From: Acanthornis magna
Lineage: Eukaryota; Chordata; Aves; Passeriformes; Acanthizidae
Length of the DNA: 64,000 nt
Assembly (NCBI GenBank): GCA_036785705.1
Contig: JAWUZG010000135.1
Span: 2,542,001-2,606,000 of the forward strand
Reading direction: 5' to 3'
Below, in pieces: positions 55,921 to 64,000 of the stretch; position 1 is the stretch's first letter, and every line of letters starts with the position of its first letter. The notes under the pieces were generated by a model. It did not search any database. It was not told the origin of the DNA and worked only from the letters and a program-made list of their open reading frames with translations. A program made the translations under genes and the position numbers.

Positions 55921-56976
55921 GCGGAACGTTTTTTGGATTGTTTTTTCAAATTTCAACATTACATCCTACGTTCTCTCATTATCCACCTTCTTTTGATGTG
56001 GCATTGCCTTGCCCTCAGGAGAAGCAAGGTGGTTTTTTGTTTGCTTTTTAAGGAATGGATTTTTAAAAATTGGGGGGGTTTGCACTACTTAAAGGGAAAG
56101 ACTTGTCTTTAAACAACTATGATAATGACAGAAGACTCTAAATCATGCAATTAACAAGTATTAAAGCTTTTTCCTTAACAAATAATCTGATATTGCTCTC
56201 TTGAGGATCGCTTCTTCTTTTTATCCCCCAAATGCAAACAGCAAGCTGTTTACAAAGTCATTGAGACTAAATATTTTCTGAAGAAAAATAAATAAATTTC
56301 ACCAAATAATAATCAGCTTTGGTGCTGCTTTCTGGGTTAGAGCACATACCTCTAGATACCAAAATTTTGTTGGACTTCAGTGGCAATGAAAGGCCTGGAA
56401 TGCGATGTGTAGAGCATTTGCTCTATTTTCGGGGGGATAACCAATATCATGCAGCCCCTCTGCACAAGGGACAAGCAAGGATAGGTGAGGCAGGGAATGG
56501 ACACCATATGCTCTATCATATCTGATACAAGTTACTCCCCTTACAGGATAGCAAAGGACAAGACCACCAGTTAAATCAATGGTGGCTTCAAATCACATCG
56601 GAGACTGAAATGTTATAATTTATGGCTTAAACATCTTCATGAAGGACTTTTGGCTATTGTAGCAAAACTGTACAAAAAAACTGTACAGAACTGTACAGAA
56701 AAGCTGCAGAGCAAACCACCAAAACCCTGAATGGAGCTCTGAACTGTGCGCTGATGGAGATAAGATAAAGTAAAAACTCCAGGCTGGAGGAAAAGAACAC
56801 ATTCACAGAGGGGTCAAGCTTAGCACCTTTGGGGTAGAGACCATAGCCCCAGGGCTATCAGCTGCCAGGCCAGCACAGACCCTGACACCAAAGGGTGGGG
56901 GGAAGAGAGGTTTTGGGTGTGTAGTGAAAAAGCCTCTGGTCCAAGGCTGTGCAGACAGAGGAGCCCAACTGCCCTA
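55921..56976. other. Intergenic, nothing recognised
   Basis: AT-rich sequence with a short G run (near 56070) and the small ACTGTACA tandem array. No exon or named repeat is seen. Confidence 0.5.
56666..56701. repeat. Short tandem ACTGTACA(G)A repeat, three copies
   Basis: The motif ACTGTACA occurs three times within 36 bp with A-rich or GA spacers. Each copy contains the palindrome TGTACA. Confidence 0.85.
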
Positions 56977-57121
56977 CTCTTCCTTCTTTCTTTCTCTCTT
57001 TTTCTTTCTTTCTTTCTCTCTCTTTCTCTCTCTCTTTCTTCTCTTTCTTCTCTTTCTTTCTATCTTTCCCTCTTTCTTTCTCTCTTTCTTTCCTTCCTTC
57101 TTCCTTTCCTTCTTTCTCTTT
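56977..57121. repeat. Long polypyrimidine tract, (TTTC)n/(TTCC)n-like
   Basis: About 145 nt of the plus strand are C or T with a single A at 57062, made of degenerate CTTT, TTCC and CTCT units. Several 60-90 residue Ser/Phe/Leu (plus) and Lys/Glu (minus) open frames across it are artefacts of the repeat. Confidence 0.95.
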
Positions 57122-57191
57122 GCCTTTTTTACTGTTACATAAAATATATCGATTTTTTGGCAGCAACATCTAACCTCGTTTGGTTTTAACC

Positions 57192-57205
57192 TTTTTTTTT
57201 TTTTT
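57192..57205. repeat. T14 homopolymer
   Basis: Uninterrupted run of T, 70 nt after the polypyrimidine tract. Confidence 0.9.
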
Positions 57206-57341
57206 GCTATATTTCAAACCTTTCTGGGTTCAATCCATTTTATTCACAGAGATCTAGCTATCTTTGCTCTTCTGTGTTTAAACCCATTCGTAACACATCA
57301 TGACATAAAAATCATCACATCATCAATAACGACTCACCCTA

Positions 57342-57406
57342 TCATGAAATAAAGCTCTGATGCAGTTCAGTCACTGGGTTTACTACATCAGATCTTTATT
57401 TCATGA
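57342..57406. repeat. 21-bp inverted repeat (hairpin) carrying AATAAA on both strands
   Basis: The left arm 57342-57362 and right arm 57386-57406 are reverse complements over 21 bp with a single mismatch, separated by a 23-nt loop. The left arm holds AATAAAG on the plus strand and the right arm holds it on the minus strand. It was found by direct reading. It could be a folded RNA, a miniature transposon terminus pair or chance. Confidence 0.8.
57395..57400 (-). promoter_or_regulatory. Possible poly(A) signal AATAAA downstream of FBXO15
   Basis: The minus strand reads AATAAA within TCATGAAATAAAGATCTGATG, about 620 bp beyond candidate exon D. It could end the FBXO15 transcript, but AATAAA is frequent by chance in AT-rich DNA, and no terminal coding exon was confirmed. 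It is part of the inverted repeat at 57342-57406. Confidence 0.25.
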
Positions 57407-58017
57407 GGAAGATTTGTGTGAATGAAGTCATTTTTCCAACGCAGATTGTCTGGACTGAACAAGGAGGACATGTCCCATCTGTGAGGTTTGTCCCACCTCC
57501 CAGAGCACTGGAAAGCCCAAGGCCATTCCCTGCTAAGTTGACAGTAGGTTTCTGGCTTCTGAGGCCTTTTCTCACATGCATTCACTGACATCTCTGGTGC
57601 TAAAAGCAGTCCACACTCCAGCCTTTTCCAGCACTGGCACTCCCCAACCAACCTATCCCAACAGTGATACTGCTGAGGAAGCTCACGCAAACATTATAAC
57701 TGTGAGACCTTCAGCTTCCTGCCAAAGGCAGTGATGGGTTTAAAACACTCCTGACAGGGAGTCAGGGGAGTGTTTCCCTGACAGCAACAGGGAAAGGTTG
57801 AAAACCTTTGTTTTCCTAACAGATCTGGATAAAATCAGCCAAACTACAATAAAATAAGGACAGAGGAAGTACCCACAGCTGACATGCTAATAAAAATTCT
57901 CTTTGAGAATAAAGACTTCCAGCGTACACAAGAAAGCAATCCTGAAGTACAAGCAATCCACTGTACTTTAACTTCAGTTGCTCTCCACACCTCAGAAAAA
58001 CAATTTTAAGACCTTAC
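57407..58017. other. No gene seen; possible FBXO15 3' flank
   Basis: AT-moderate sequence between the hairpin and candidate exon D. A 100-residue minus-strand open frame (57388-57690) ends in the hairpin, but it does not resemble the FBXO15 C-terminus or any family I recognise. Confidence 0.4.
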
Positions 58018-58258
58018 CCTAGAACTCTCTGCATGGAAGTAAGACAGTGTCTTGGTACCACACAACTCCAGCAAACAGGCTAAGAAAGCATCACTTTTTC
58101 CTTGAAACACCTGAAGACCGCAGGGCAGAAACACAACAGTGTCACAGCTGTCATGTTTCCAATGCACGTTTACAAGTTTCACTGTCCTGGAGCAAGGCAT
58201 GTCAGGCGAGTAGAGCCACTCTGGATTTTTCAGGACAAGGATCCTAACATGCTTCATT
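58018..58258 (-). pseudogene. Candidate degraded FBXO15 exon D
   Basis: This is an open minus-strand segment of about 80 codons bounded by TATCAG| and TCTAGG|GTAAGG. It contains HVRILVLKNPEW, then VKLVNVHWKHD, then a GK...F stretch. These resemble, weakly and in the right order, the next FBXO15 blocks (HVKLIVIHLKNN, GKVGLSWKTD, GKPFWCF). It lies 855 nt beyond exon C on the same strand. The problem is phase: exon C ends with one base, and joining it to this acceptor gives GAA followed at once by TGA. The readable frame is one base off. The expected FWCFSSP block and the conserved C-terminus were not found. It may be a decayed exon or a chance resemblance. Confidence 0.3.
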
Positions 58259-58289
58259 CTGATAGAGAATCACAGCAGGCCTTTGTAAC

Positions 58290-58650
58290 TGTGTTGGGTT
58301 TGTGTGACCAGGTTTTGATAGCAGAGGGGCTACAAGGACAGCTTCTGTGAGAAGCTGCCAGAAGCTTCCCCTATGTTGAACACTGCAAATGCCAGCTCCA
58401 AAAATCCACCATTGGCCAAGGACAAGCCCATCAGCAATGGTGGTAGTGCCTCTGGGATAACAGATTTAAGAAGGGGGGTAAAAAAACCTGCACAATTGCA
58501 GCCAGACAAAGGCGTAAGAACGAGAGAAACAGCCCTGCAGACACTCGAGTCAGTGAAAAAAGAGGCACCGGAGTAGAGATTCCCCTGCATCTCATGGTGA
58601 GGCTGGCTGTCCCCCTGCAGCCCATGGAGGTCTATGCTGGAGGTCTATCC
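58290..58650 (+). mobile_element. Passerine-type LTR fragment (endogenous retrovirus relic)
   Basis: It begins TGTGTTGGGTTTGTGTGACC and continues through a GAAGCTGCCAGAAGCTTCCC block, CATCAGCAATGGTGGTAG, a GGGATAACA...TTTAAGAAGG block and repeated 'CCCTGCAGCCCATGGAGG' motifs. I recognise this as a high-copy songbird LTR (ERV type), but the subfamily name cannot be assigned without a repeat library. It is diverged, has no internal viral genes beside it, and appears 3'-truncated near 58650, so it is probably a solo, damaged LTR. It starts about 31 bp upstream of candidate exon D of FBXO15 and is antisense to the gene. Confidence 0.65.
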
Positions 58651-59112
58651 ATCTTAAAGTTCTTAAAGTTCACAGTAACTTCTACAAATATATTTATATA
58701 TTTAATCTGTCAGTGCACCCAAAGTATACTCGAGGAGAATTCTACCGAAACAAGCCTCCAAAACGTATGAGGACAAATTGTCTCTCCTTTATAAAATACA
58801 AGTGGAAGAAACATCAACCTGCACCAAAACCTGTGCCACTGCATTATTAATGCTGCAGTGAAGCAAAAGAAAAGACCCTGACAATCTGCAAAATTTGTGT
58901 CCCAGGCCTGACACTGTCAATGTGACAGAGCAGGCTGAGCACACCGCACAAATTGCCATGCAGATATAAAGAAGCCACACAACAAACAGAGAGATCACTT
59001 ACTCTTAAAATTCCATTTCAGTTTCTCCCCTTAAAACAGAGACACTGGATATAAGAAGACACGGCAGCAGGGATCATTTCTAAAGCAGACATTATTGTTC
59101 CATCAACTTTAC

Positions 59113-59258
59113 CTTTTCTGCAGAAGTGGCCATTGAATGTTCCACACAGGTACCTGCAGCTTCTGCCATGCAGATCCAGGTGCAGGCTGTAGTGATGGAG
59201 TCCACAGTCTGGGTCAGTATCATCCAGTAAAGGTCCATTAGGTGGAGGGGTAGATTGG
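59113..59258 (-). CDS. FBXO15: FBXO15 internal exon C
   Basis: This 146-nt exon is preceded by a T-rich tract ending TTTTTTTTCAAG and followed by donor AAAAG|GTAAAG. It encodes QSTPPPNGPLLDDTDPDCGL then HHYSLHLDLHGRSCRYLCGT and ends FNGHFCRKG. Mammalian FBXO15 has PPHSPFLDDSPEYGLHGYQL then HVDLHSGGVFYLCGTF and ends FTKRG, so the LDD, GLH, LHxDLH and LCGTF blocks are shared. It needs two bases from the previous exon, which exon B supplies, and ends in phase 1. With exons A and B it gives an unbroken segment of about 119 codons. Intron B-C is 969 nt. Confidence 0.88.
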
Positions 59259-60227
59259 CTTGAAAAAAAAATAGAATTTAGCAACCGGGATGGCTTAATA
59301 GAAAGAAATTAAATACATGGCTGTACACGATCATCTTGAGAGAGTTTTGAAATCAAACATCTCTAGTTCCTCATGCTTCTTTTCAGCTAATACAGTGTCT
59401 AATACTGCTGATCAGCTGCTTGGCCTAGCCAAAGGCAGAAAATATGGCAGTCAGCTTTAAAAGGCACATCTGTTAAACTTCAAAACATGGACTTGTCTAC
59501 GAAAAAGAAAAAAGCATCAGCTTAACTACAAATCTAAAAGCCCACTAGCTAGAAACTTCTCTGAAACAGCAATTATTGGAATAATTTTGTTTGTGCCTAA
59601 GTAAATGAGTAACTACCACACACAAATGACCTGAAGAGACCAAATGCCAGAGGCAACTGCACAGCTTCTACAAAGGATCCAAGTGGGCACTAAGGGAGAT
59701 TGTGTAAAATCTCACCTTCTGTGGCAGAAGAGCCACACTAAGTTACCATGGGCACTTAAGACTACTGGTTAGATACAACAATATCTGACCAGAAAGCTGA
59801 GGGGAAAATAAATTCCCCAAATAATGTTCTAAAGCTAAAAAACTCCATCTTTTGAAACAGCTTACAGTGTATAAACAAGTATTGTATTATATTATATACT
59901 GCAATATACACATATACAAACACGTCATAGGAAATCCAGCTAGGTTCTCAATAGGACTGAAAGATAAAGTCTAACTTTCTCAATACTGCAAGTATTACTA
60001 CAGTTGTATAACTAAATTATCTCCTTAATAGCATAACAATGGCAATATCGTAGTATGAAAATGCTTCTACACTTTTGTAAATCGTTACTGTAACTTGTTT
60101 ATATTAAACAAGAATAGTTAATTACTGCCTAAATATAAACCTCTAACAGCAGTCAATTTTAACTGTGAAACTCAAAGCTTTATTCAAAAGGTTATCTTTA
60201 TTACCCACAAAGGAAAACCAAGCTTAC
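59259..60227 (-). other. FBXO15 intron between exons B and C
   Basis: A 969-nt intron with canonical ends (GTAAGC at the 5' side and TTTTTCAAG at the 3' side). It contains a short TA-rich stretch near 59880-59930. No other feature is seen. Confidence 0.65.
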
Positions 60228-60310
60228 ACAACAGCAGAACCCAAAATGCTTCTCTCAAGAAGTTGATTATAACGAAGACTCGCCATAACAAAAGCAATTT
60301 CATTTGTATC
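60228..60310 (-). CDS. FBXO15: FBXO15 internal exon B with a non-canonical acceptor
   Basis: This 83-nt exon encodes DTNEIAFVMASLRYNQLLER followed by SILGSAV, and matches mammalian FBXO15 KEEELAFVMANLHFHHLVER then STLGSAT residue for residue with no gap. It starts in phase 0, fitting the end of exon A (NWK), and ends with two bases (GT) that the first base of exon C completes. The donor is GT|GTAAGC. The odd point is the acceptor: the sequence before the first codon is TTTTTCGG, where AG is expected. Extending upstream in frame meets a TAA within five codons, so a longer exon is not an easy rescue. The boundary was set by the protein alignment and phase. It could be a true splice mutation, a rare non-canonical site or a base error. 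Confidence 0.78.
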
Positions 60311-62562
60311 CCGAAAAATTAATTATAGTAGATGTATTTTTATGTGGAAATTCTTTTTTTCAGAGGGCCTTTCCAAGCATTAAAATTCATAGATAAATGC
60401 TGCTGCTTATTACTCTGCCAGTTACTGTAATAATGTTAGTAATGCCTTGCTCTAACATTTGGACTCCTAAAACCTTTAGTGTCTTTTCACAAGAGTACAG
60501 AATATATAAAAAAGATTAGAGCATTTCTATCTTATGGAGAAAGACAGGGAAACTAGCTATGCCAGGGCAAAAGTTATGAGAGCAATCCAAGAATTGTACT
60601 TCCCTAACTTCTACTTTCCACTTTAAAATAGGTACCTAAACAGAATCAAACAGCACTTACTCCCAACTACTGAAGCATCAAGTTTATTTTCATAGGTAAG
60701 GAACTATTTGCAAAGAGGGCTAACATCAGTGAGGGGTACAGAATTACTCAAGAGAAATGGTGAATTGCAAAGTAAAACCTTGGATGTCTTCACCAGATTA
60801 TGTGCTCCTGGGAAAACATTAGGAACATAACCTTCTATAGATGCCTAAAGAAAACATAAATGTGAAAACTAAATAGAGACAGAGGTATGTATTTACTTCA
60901 AGAACACAGAATGCTAGGAAGTCAGCTTTTTTTCTTTAAATGTATTTTTTAAGTCATACATTTACAAACACCTAAGTCAATAGGAAAATTATTCACTGCC
61001 AGAAGTCTATTACTCTCCTGAAATGTGGGCGACTACTGTTTTCATCTCTCTGCGTTACCAGAAAATGACATCCCCTAATCAAACTTTTGGCTTCTTAACT
61101 ACTTCTATATTTTCATAGTACAACATTACAGCTATAGAAGATATAACAAGGGAGATTTATCAAACACATAGTTTCTCAGTCTTTCTTTATCCAAATACCA
61201 GGAGGCCCATGTAACCTGTTTGTGGTTTCTATTATGCAGCTATGTGCAAAAAACCAAGATATGTGGCATTTACAATTATTTCACCCTCTGACAGTTAACT
61301 ACCTAGTTACTAACTACCTCTGCCTACACAGAGAGTAAGAACTGCTGCTCAGAAAAGCAAGCAGGGGAAATACACTAGAGTGAAGCACACAATTCTTAAT
61401 GTCTATGTGGAACTTTGTTATGATAGAACCATTTCCAGGTGCTGAAAGAAATCTCTTGCCAAGCGTGGGAGGGGCCAATGCATGAGCAAGACCATTGAGC
61501 CAACAACACAGGGACACCAGCCTACTAAACTTGTGAAGATACAAGAGAAATGGCTGTTGGTTTATCAGAGCTTTTCACAGACTGAGACAACCTGGAACAG
61601 ACTCATGCAGGTCAGTTTTCTAGGAAATGGACTTTCAGTCTTACCTTAAAGAGTGAAAGAAATAGTCCGTCTGTGGTTTTAAACATTGCCTCCAGATTGT
61701 GCACAGCATGTTTGCAGCTGCAAATTAGGCACAGCTTGGAGGAACTATTCATAGGCTCCCTAGGAAAGTTCCTGGCCAGTGCCAGACAGGCTAAACCTTC
61801 ATCAATAACATGGCTGAGGGGAGGAAGAAAGGGCTGCCACCTCTGAATTCAGACCAAGAGCAGAACACCTGAGACAGGCTTCTACAGCGCCCAGCCCTGT
61901 GCAGCTGCAGGCAGACACTGAGGTCCCCGTGCATTCCGTACAAAATGCCAATTCCTTTTGCATAGGAGTCTGCTTCAGATGTTCCGTTCTGCCCTCTGAA
62001 GACATTCATCTCTACACCCACCCTACAGAGACTAAATGCTTAAGTTAGGCTCTTAATACCAAGAATGTAATACCCCCAAAAGGGCACAATTTAAAGCATT
62101 CCTACTGCTGGAGCAGGATATAGCTACCTGGTGATGGAGATGAAAGCTAAGTTGCTAGGTGGGAACTCATCACAGGGCATGGCACGAATCAGAGGAAGAA
62201 GCACATCTGTCCTCCAACCATTCTATTTAAAATTACTCTAGGATATCAAACTTGGGCATGTGAAGACTGTAATACAAATAAAACTGAATGCAGTATTTAA
62301 TCTAGTATCTTACACAACTGATCTTTGAATTAGAAGTGAACCTTTTGAAAAGTATATATACTCCTACATTTTAGAATACAATAAATCGTCTTCTAGCTGT
62401 CCCTACATGCATTTGGTTGTTACTAGTTTAGAAAAGAGCTTTCAAAATCCAAAGGAAAAAAAACAAATTAAAAAAAACCCTCCCCAAATCCAAACTACAA
62501 GGCAAAAAAAAAATCTATTCCTTCAAGTCATAATAAAATATTGAAACATAATGTTATCTTAC
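60311..62562 (-). other. FBXO15 intron between exons A and B
   Basis: A 2.25-kb AT-rich intron. It begins with a canonical GTAAGA donor after exon A and ends TTTTTCGG rather than AG. It contains an exon-like block on the same strand at 61645-61813, reported separately. No interspersed repeat is recognised, and otherwise nothing else is seen. Confidence 0.6.
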
Positions 62563-62692
62563 CTTCCAATTTCCTCCTAACAATCCTGGATTCAGACTGA
62601 AGAGCTGGACAAGCTCATCGGCACCAACTGCTACACTGCTTTCAGTCACGTTAGCAAGACTGTATTCAGCAATCAAGGCAAATCGACGAGGT
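62563..62692 (-). CDS. FBXO15: FBXO15 internal exon A (partial gene)
   Basis: This 130-nt exon encodes 43 codons starting PRRFALIAEYSL and ending GLLGGNWK. It aligns without gaps to the mammalian FBXO15 segment that reads SLIAKYNLSHLT...HPGLLVGVWK (recalled family sequence, not a search). The acceptor is a pyrimidine-rich tract ending CCAAAG and the donor is AAG|GTAAGA. The exon starts with one base completing a codon and ends in phase 0. FBXO15 is a substrate-recognition subunit of SCF (SKP1-CUL1-F-box) ubiquitin ligases, known in mouse as an OCT4/SOX2 target in embryonic stem cells. The F-box lies in N-terminal exons outside this window. No stop or frameshift is seen in this exon. Confidence 0.85.
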
Positions 62693-64000
62693 CTTTGGAA
62701 AGAACACGCAGAATGCAGGAAAAAGGCTATGTCTCCTTATTCATGTAAAAGTTCAGCCTAATTTCATTTTTAACTGACTGGCTTAAGTCTGAGCAACAGC
62801 ACAGGATGAGAATGGTTTTGAAAGCGTTTGGCATGCAGAGCCATAAACTATACATTCAAACAACTACAGTGCACTAGCAGGATCTCAACCCCTAACAAGA
62901 AAAGAAGCAAAACCACTATATGATCTTCTAAAACACTCTTAAAAAAAAAGAACTTATGTGCTTGCCCAATTTTTCAAAATACCACAGAATTACTTTCCAA
63001 TTCATTTTTGATACTTTATTGGTACTAGATAGAATCACTGAACATTTATCAGTGTCAAGCAAGCTACTAAGGTAAATTTTTCTTCCACAGAAGCAAAATT
63101 CAAAGGAAAGGACCAAATTGCACATATAATAAATTGTTTTTCTTAGAGGAAGCCTTCCTTTTTCAGAATTTTTTTTCTGCCTACAATTTTGCCTACAATT
63201 AAAGCCATTTAGCTCCAAAACACTCCTAAATAAAAGTTCATGGACAATCTTATGAACCAATGATGCATTAAAAAGAAAGAGCAGAAAGCAGAGTTTGCAT
63301 TACCTATTCAGAATGAAGAAAGAAGTCTTTCTCAAACCCTTTTCCAACTTAGGCTCTTATCATATCCAAAACAGTTCCTAGATTTCCCAGCAGTATCACT
63401 GTAGTATCACCAGGGATGGAGCATCCACGACCTCCCCACACAACCTGCTCTAGTGTCTCACCACCCTCACAGTAAAAAGCTTCTTCCTAATCAACCTCAA
63501 CCCTTTCCATCTTTAAGTCAATCAGGCTCATATTAATACAGGAACATTCCTAAACTCCCTGCACTACTGCCTTACGGTCTTAACACGGATATATTGAAAT
63601 TGGTGAAACCACTCCTTTCATCTATATTCACAATCTCTAAAAACTTACAGTTCTGTGAAATAAATACACCAACTGCCTGCAAGCTTTTATTTTTTTTAAT
63701 AATTTACTACATATGAATCATCATCTTGGTAAAACAACTACATTTCCCACATAATTTGACTGCAAGACTTTTTCAGCTGACTTTATACAAAAGCCTTCTT
63801 TTGATTTATTTATTTTTCAAGCAAATAGTTTGCTTCTGCTTGAGGAACCAGGTGTTTTGTAGGTGAACAATTCCCTCTTTTCAGAGCTCTGTGACTAGGG
63901 GCTTTGTGTAAGAAGCGTGTAGCTGATACTGCACATACTGTACACATAGACTCCAGATGTGTGCAGAACGCCTTAACAGCAACCAAACACCTCAAATAGA
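62693..64000 (-). other. FBXO15 intron upstream of exon A
   Basis: Non-coding sequence running to the right edge, taken as intron because the preceding FBXO15 exon (the LDLCG...TPVF region in mammals) was not found here. It is AT-rich and contains one CR1 fragment. No coding exon, RNA gene or other repeat is recognised. The promoter and F-box exons must lie further right. Confidence 0.6.
63405..63535 (-). mobile_element. CR1 LINE fragment in an FBXO15 intron
   Basis: The plus strand reads CAGGGATGGAGCATCCACGA, then CTCACCACCCTCACAGTAAA, then TTCTTCCTAAT. This is the familiar antisense reading of the avian CR1 3' region. The element is therefore on the minus strand, 5'-truncated and diverged. 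It is an ordinary non-autonomous relic. Confidence 0.8.

Noticed and set aside
56858..57189. Lys/Glu-rich and Ser/Phe-rich open frames
   Set aside because: They are direct translations of the polypyrimidine tract in different frames.
61791..62021. Minus frame containing YGMHG...LQLH, faintly like FBXO15 exon C
   Set aside because: True exons B and C were located at 60.3 and 59.2 kb with matching phases. This block would be out of order, lacks the PP..LDD part, and would need a roughly 55-nt intron.
62132..62232. Alternative exon B candidate (...PPSNLAFISIT) whose phase also fits between A and C
   Set aside because: Only the LAF residues match. The acceptor has no pyrimidine tract, and the 60228-60310 block aligns over its full length to FBXO15.

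Overview
The window reads as vertebrate nuclear DNA, specifically bird and probably a songbird (Passeriformes). It is AT-rich and CpG-poor. Open frames are short and scattered, and there are several copies of the avian LINE CR1. At 58.29-58.65 kb sits a sequence I recognise as a passerine-type LTR. There are no bacterial-style genes, operons, rRNAs or CRISPR arrays, and no tRNA was recognised. The provided-style long open frames are nearly all chance or repeat-derived.

Only one gene is supported. Three exons on the minus strand at 62.69-59.11 kb (called A, B and C) are FBXO15, an F-box protein that serves as substrate receptor of an SCF ubiquitin ligase. Joined in order they reproduce the C-terminal half of mammalian FBXO15 collinearly, and their splice phases agree. 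The 5' exons, including the F-box, lie beyond the right edge. A weaker fourth exon (D) is proposed at 58.26-58.02 kb.

The FBXO15 copy shows possible damage. Exon B is preceded by GG instead of the AG required at a 3' splice site. The junction from exon C into candidate exon D runs into a stop. An LTR fragment lies about 30 bp upstream of candidate exon D. A 21-bp inverted repeat carrying AATAAA on both strands lies about 0.6 kb beyond candidate exon D.

Everything from 1 to about 57 kb looks intergenic. In mammals FBXO15 is flanked on its 3' side by a long gene desert reaching NETO1, so by synteny (inferred) this is the FBXO15-proximal end of that desert. It holds CR1 fragments, homopolymers, microsatellites, and a few stretches that look like conserved non-coding elements: CpG-bearing blocks at 23.2-24.0 kb, a POU/SOX motif cluster near 29.05 kb, and others at 38.7 and 48.2 kb. 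No previously undescribed gene system was found. The observations most worth checking are the FBXO15 splice defects and the candidate regulatory blocks.
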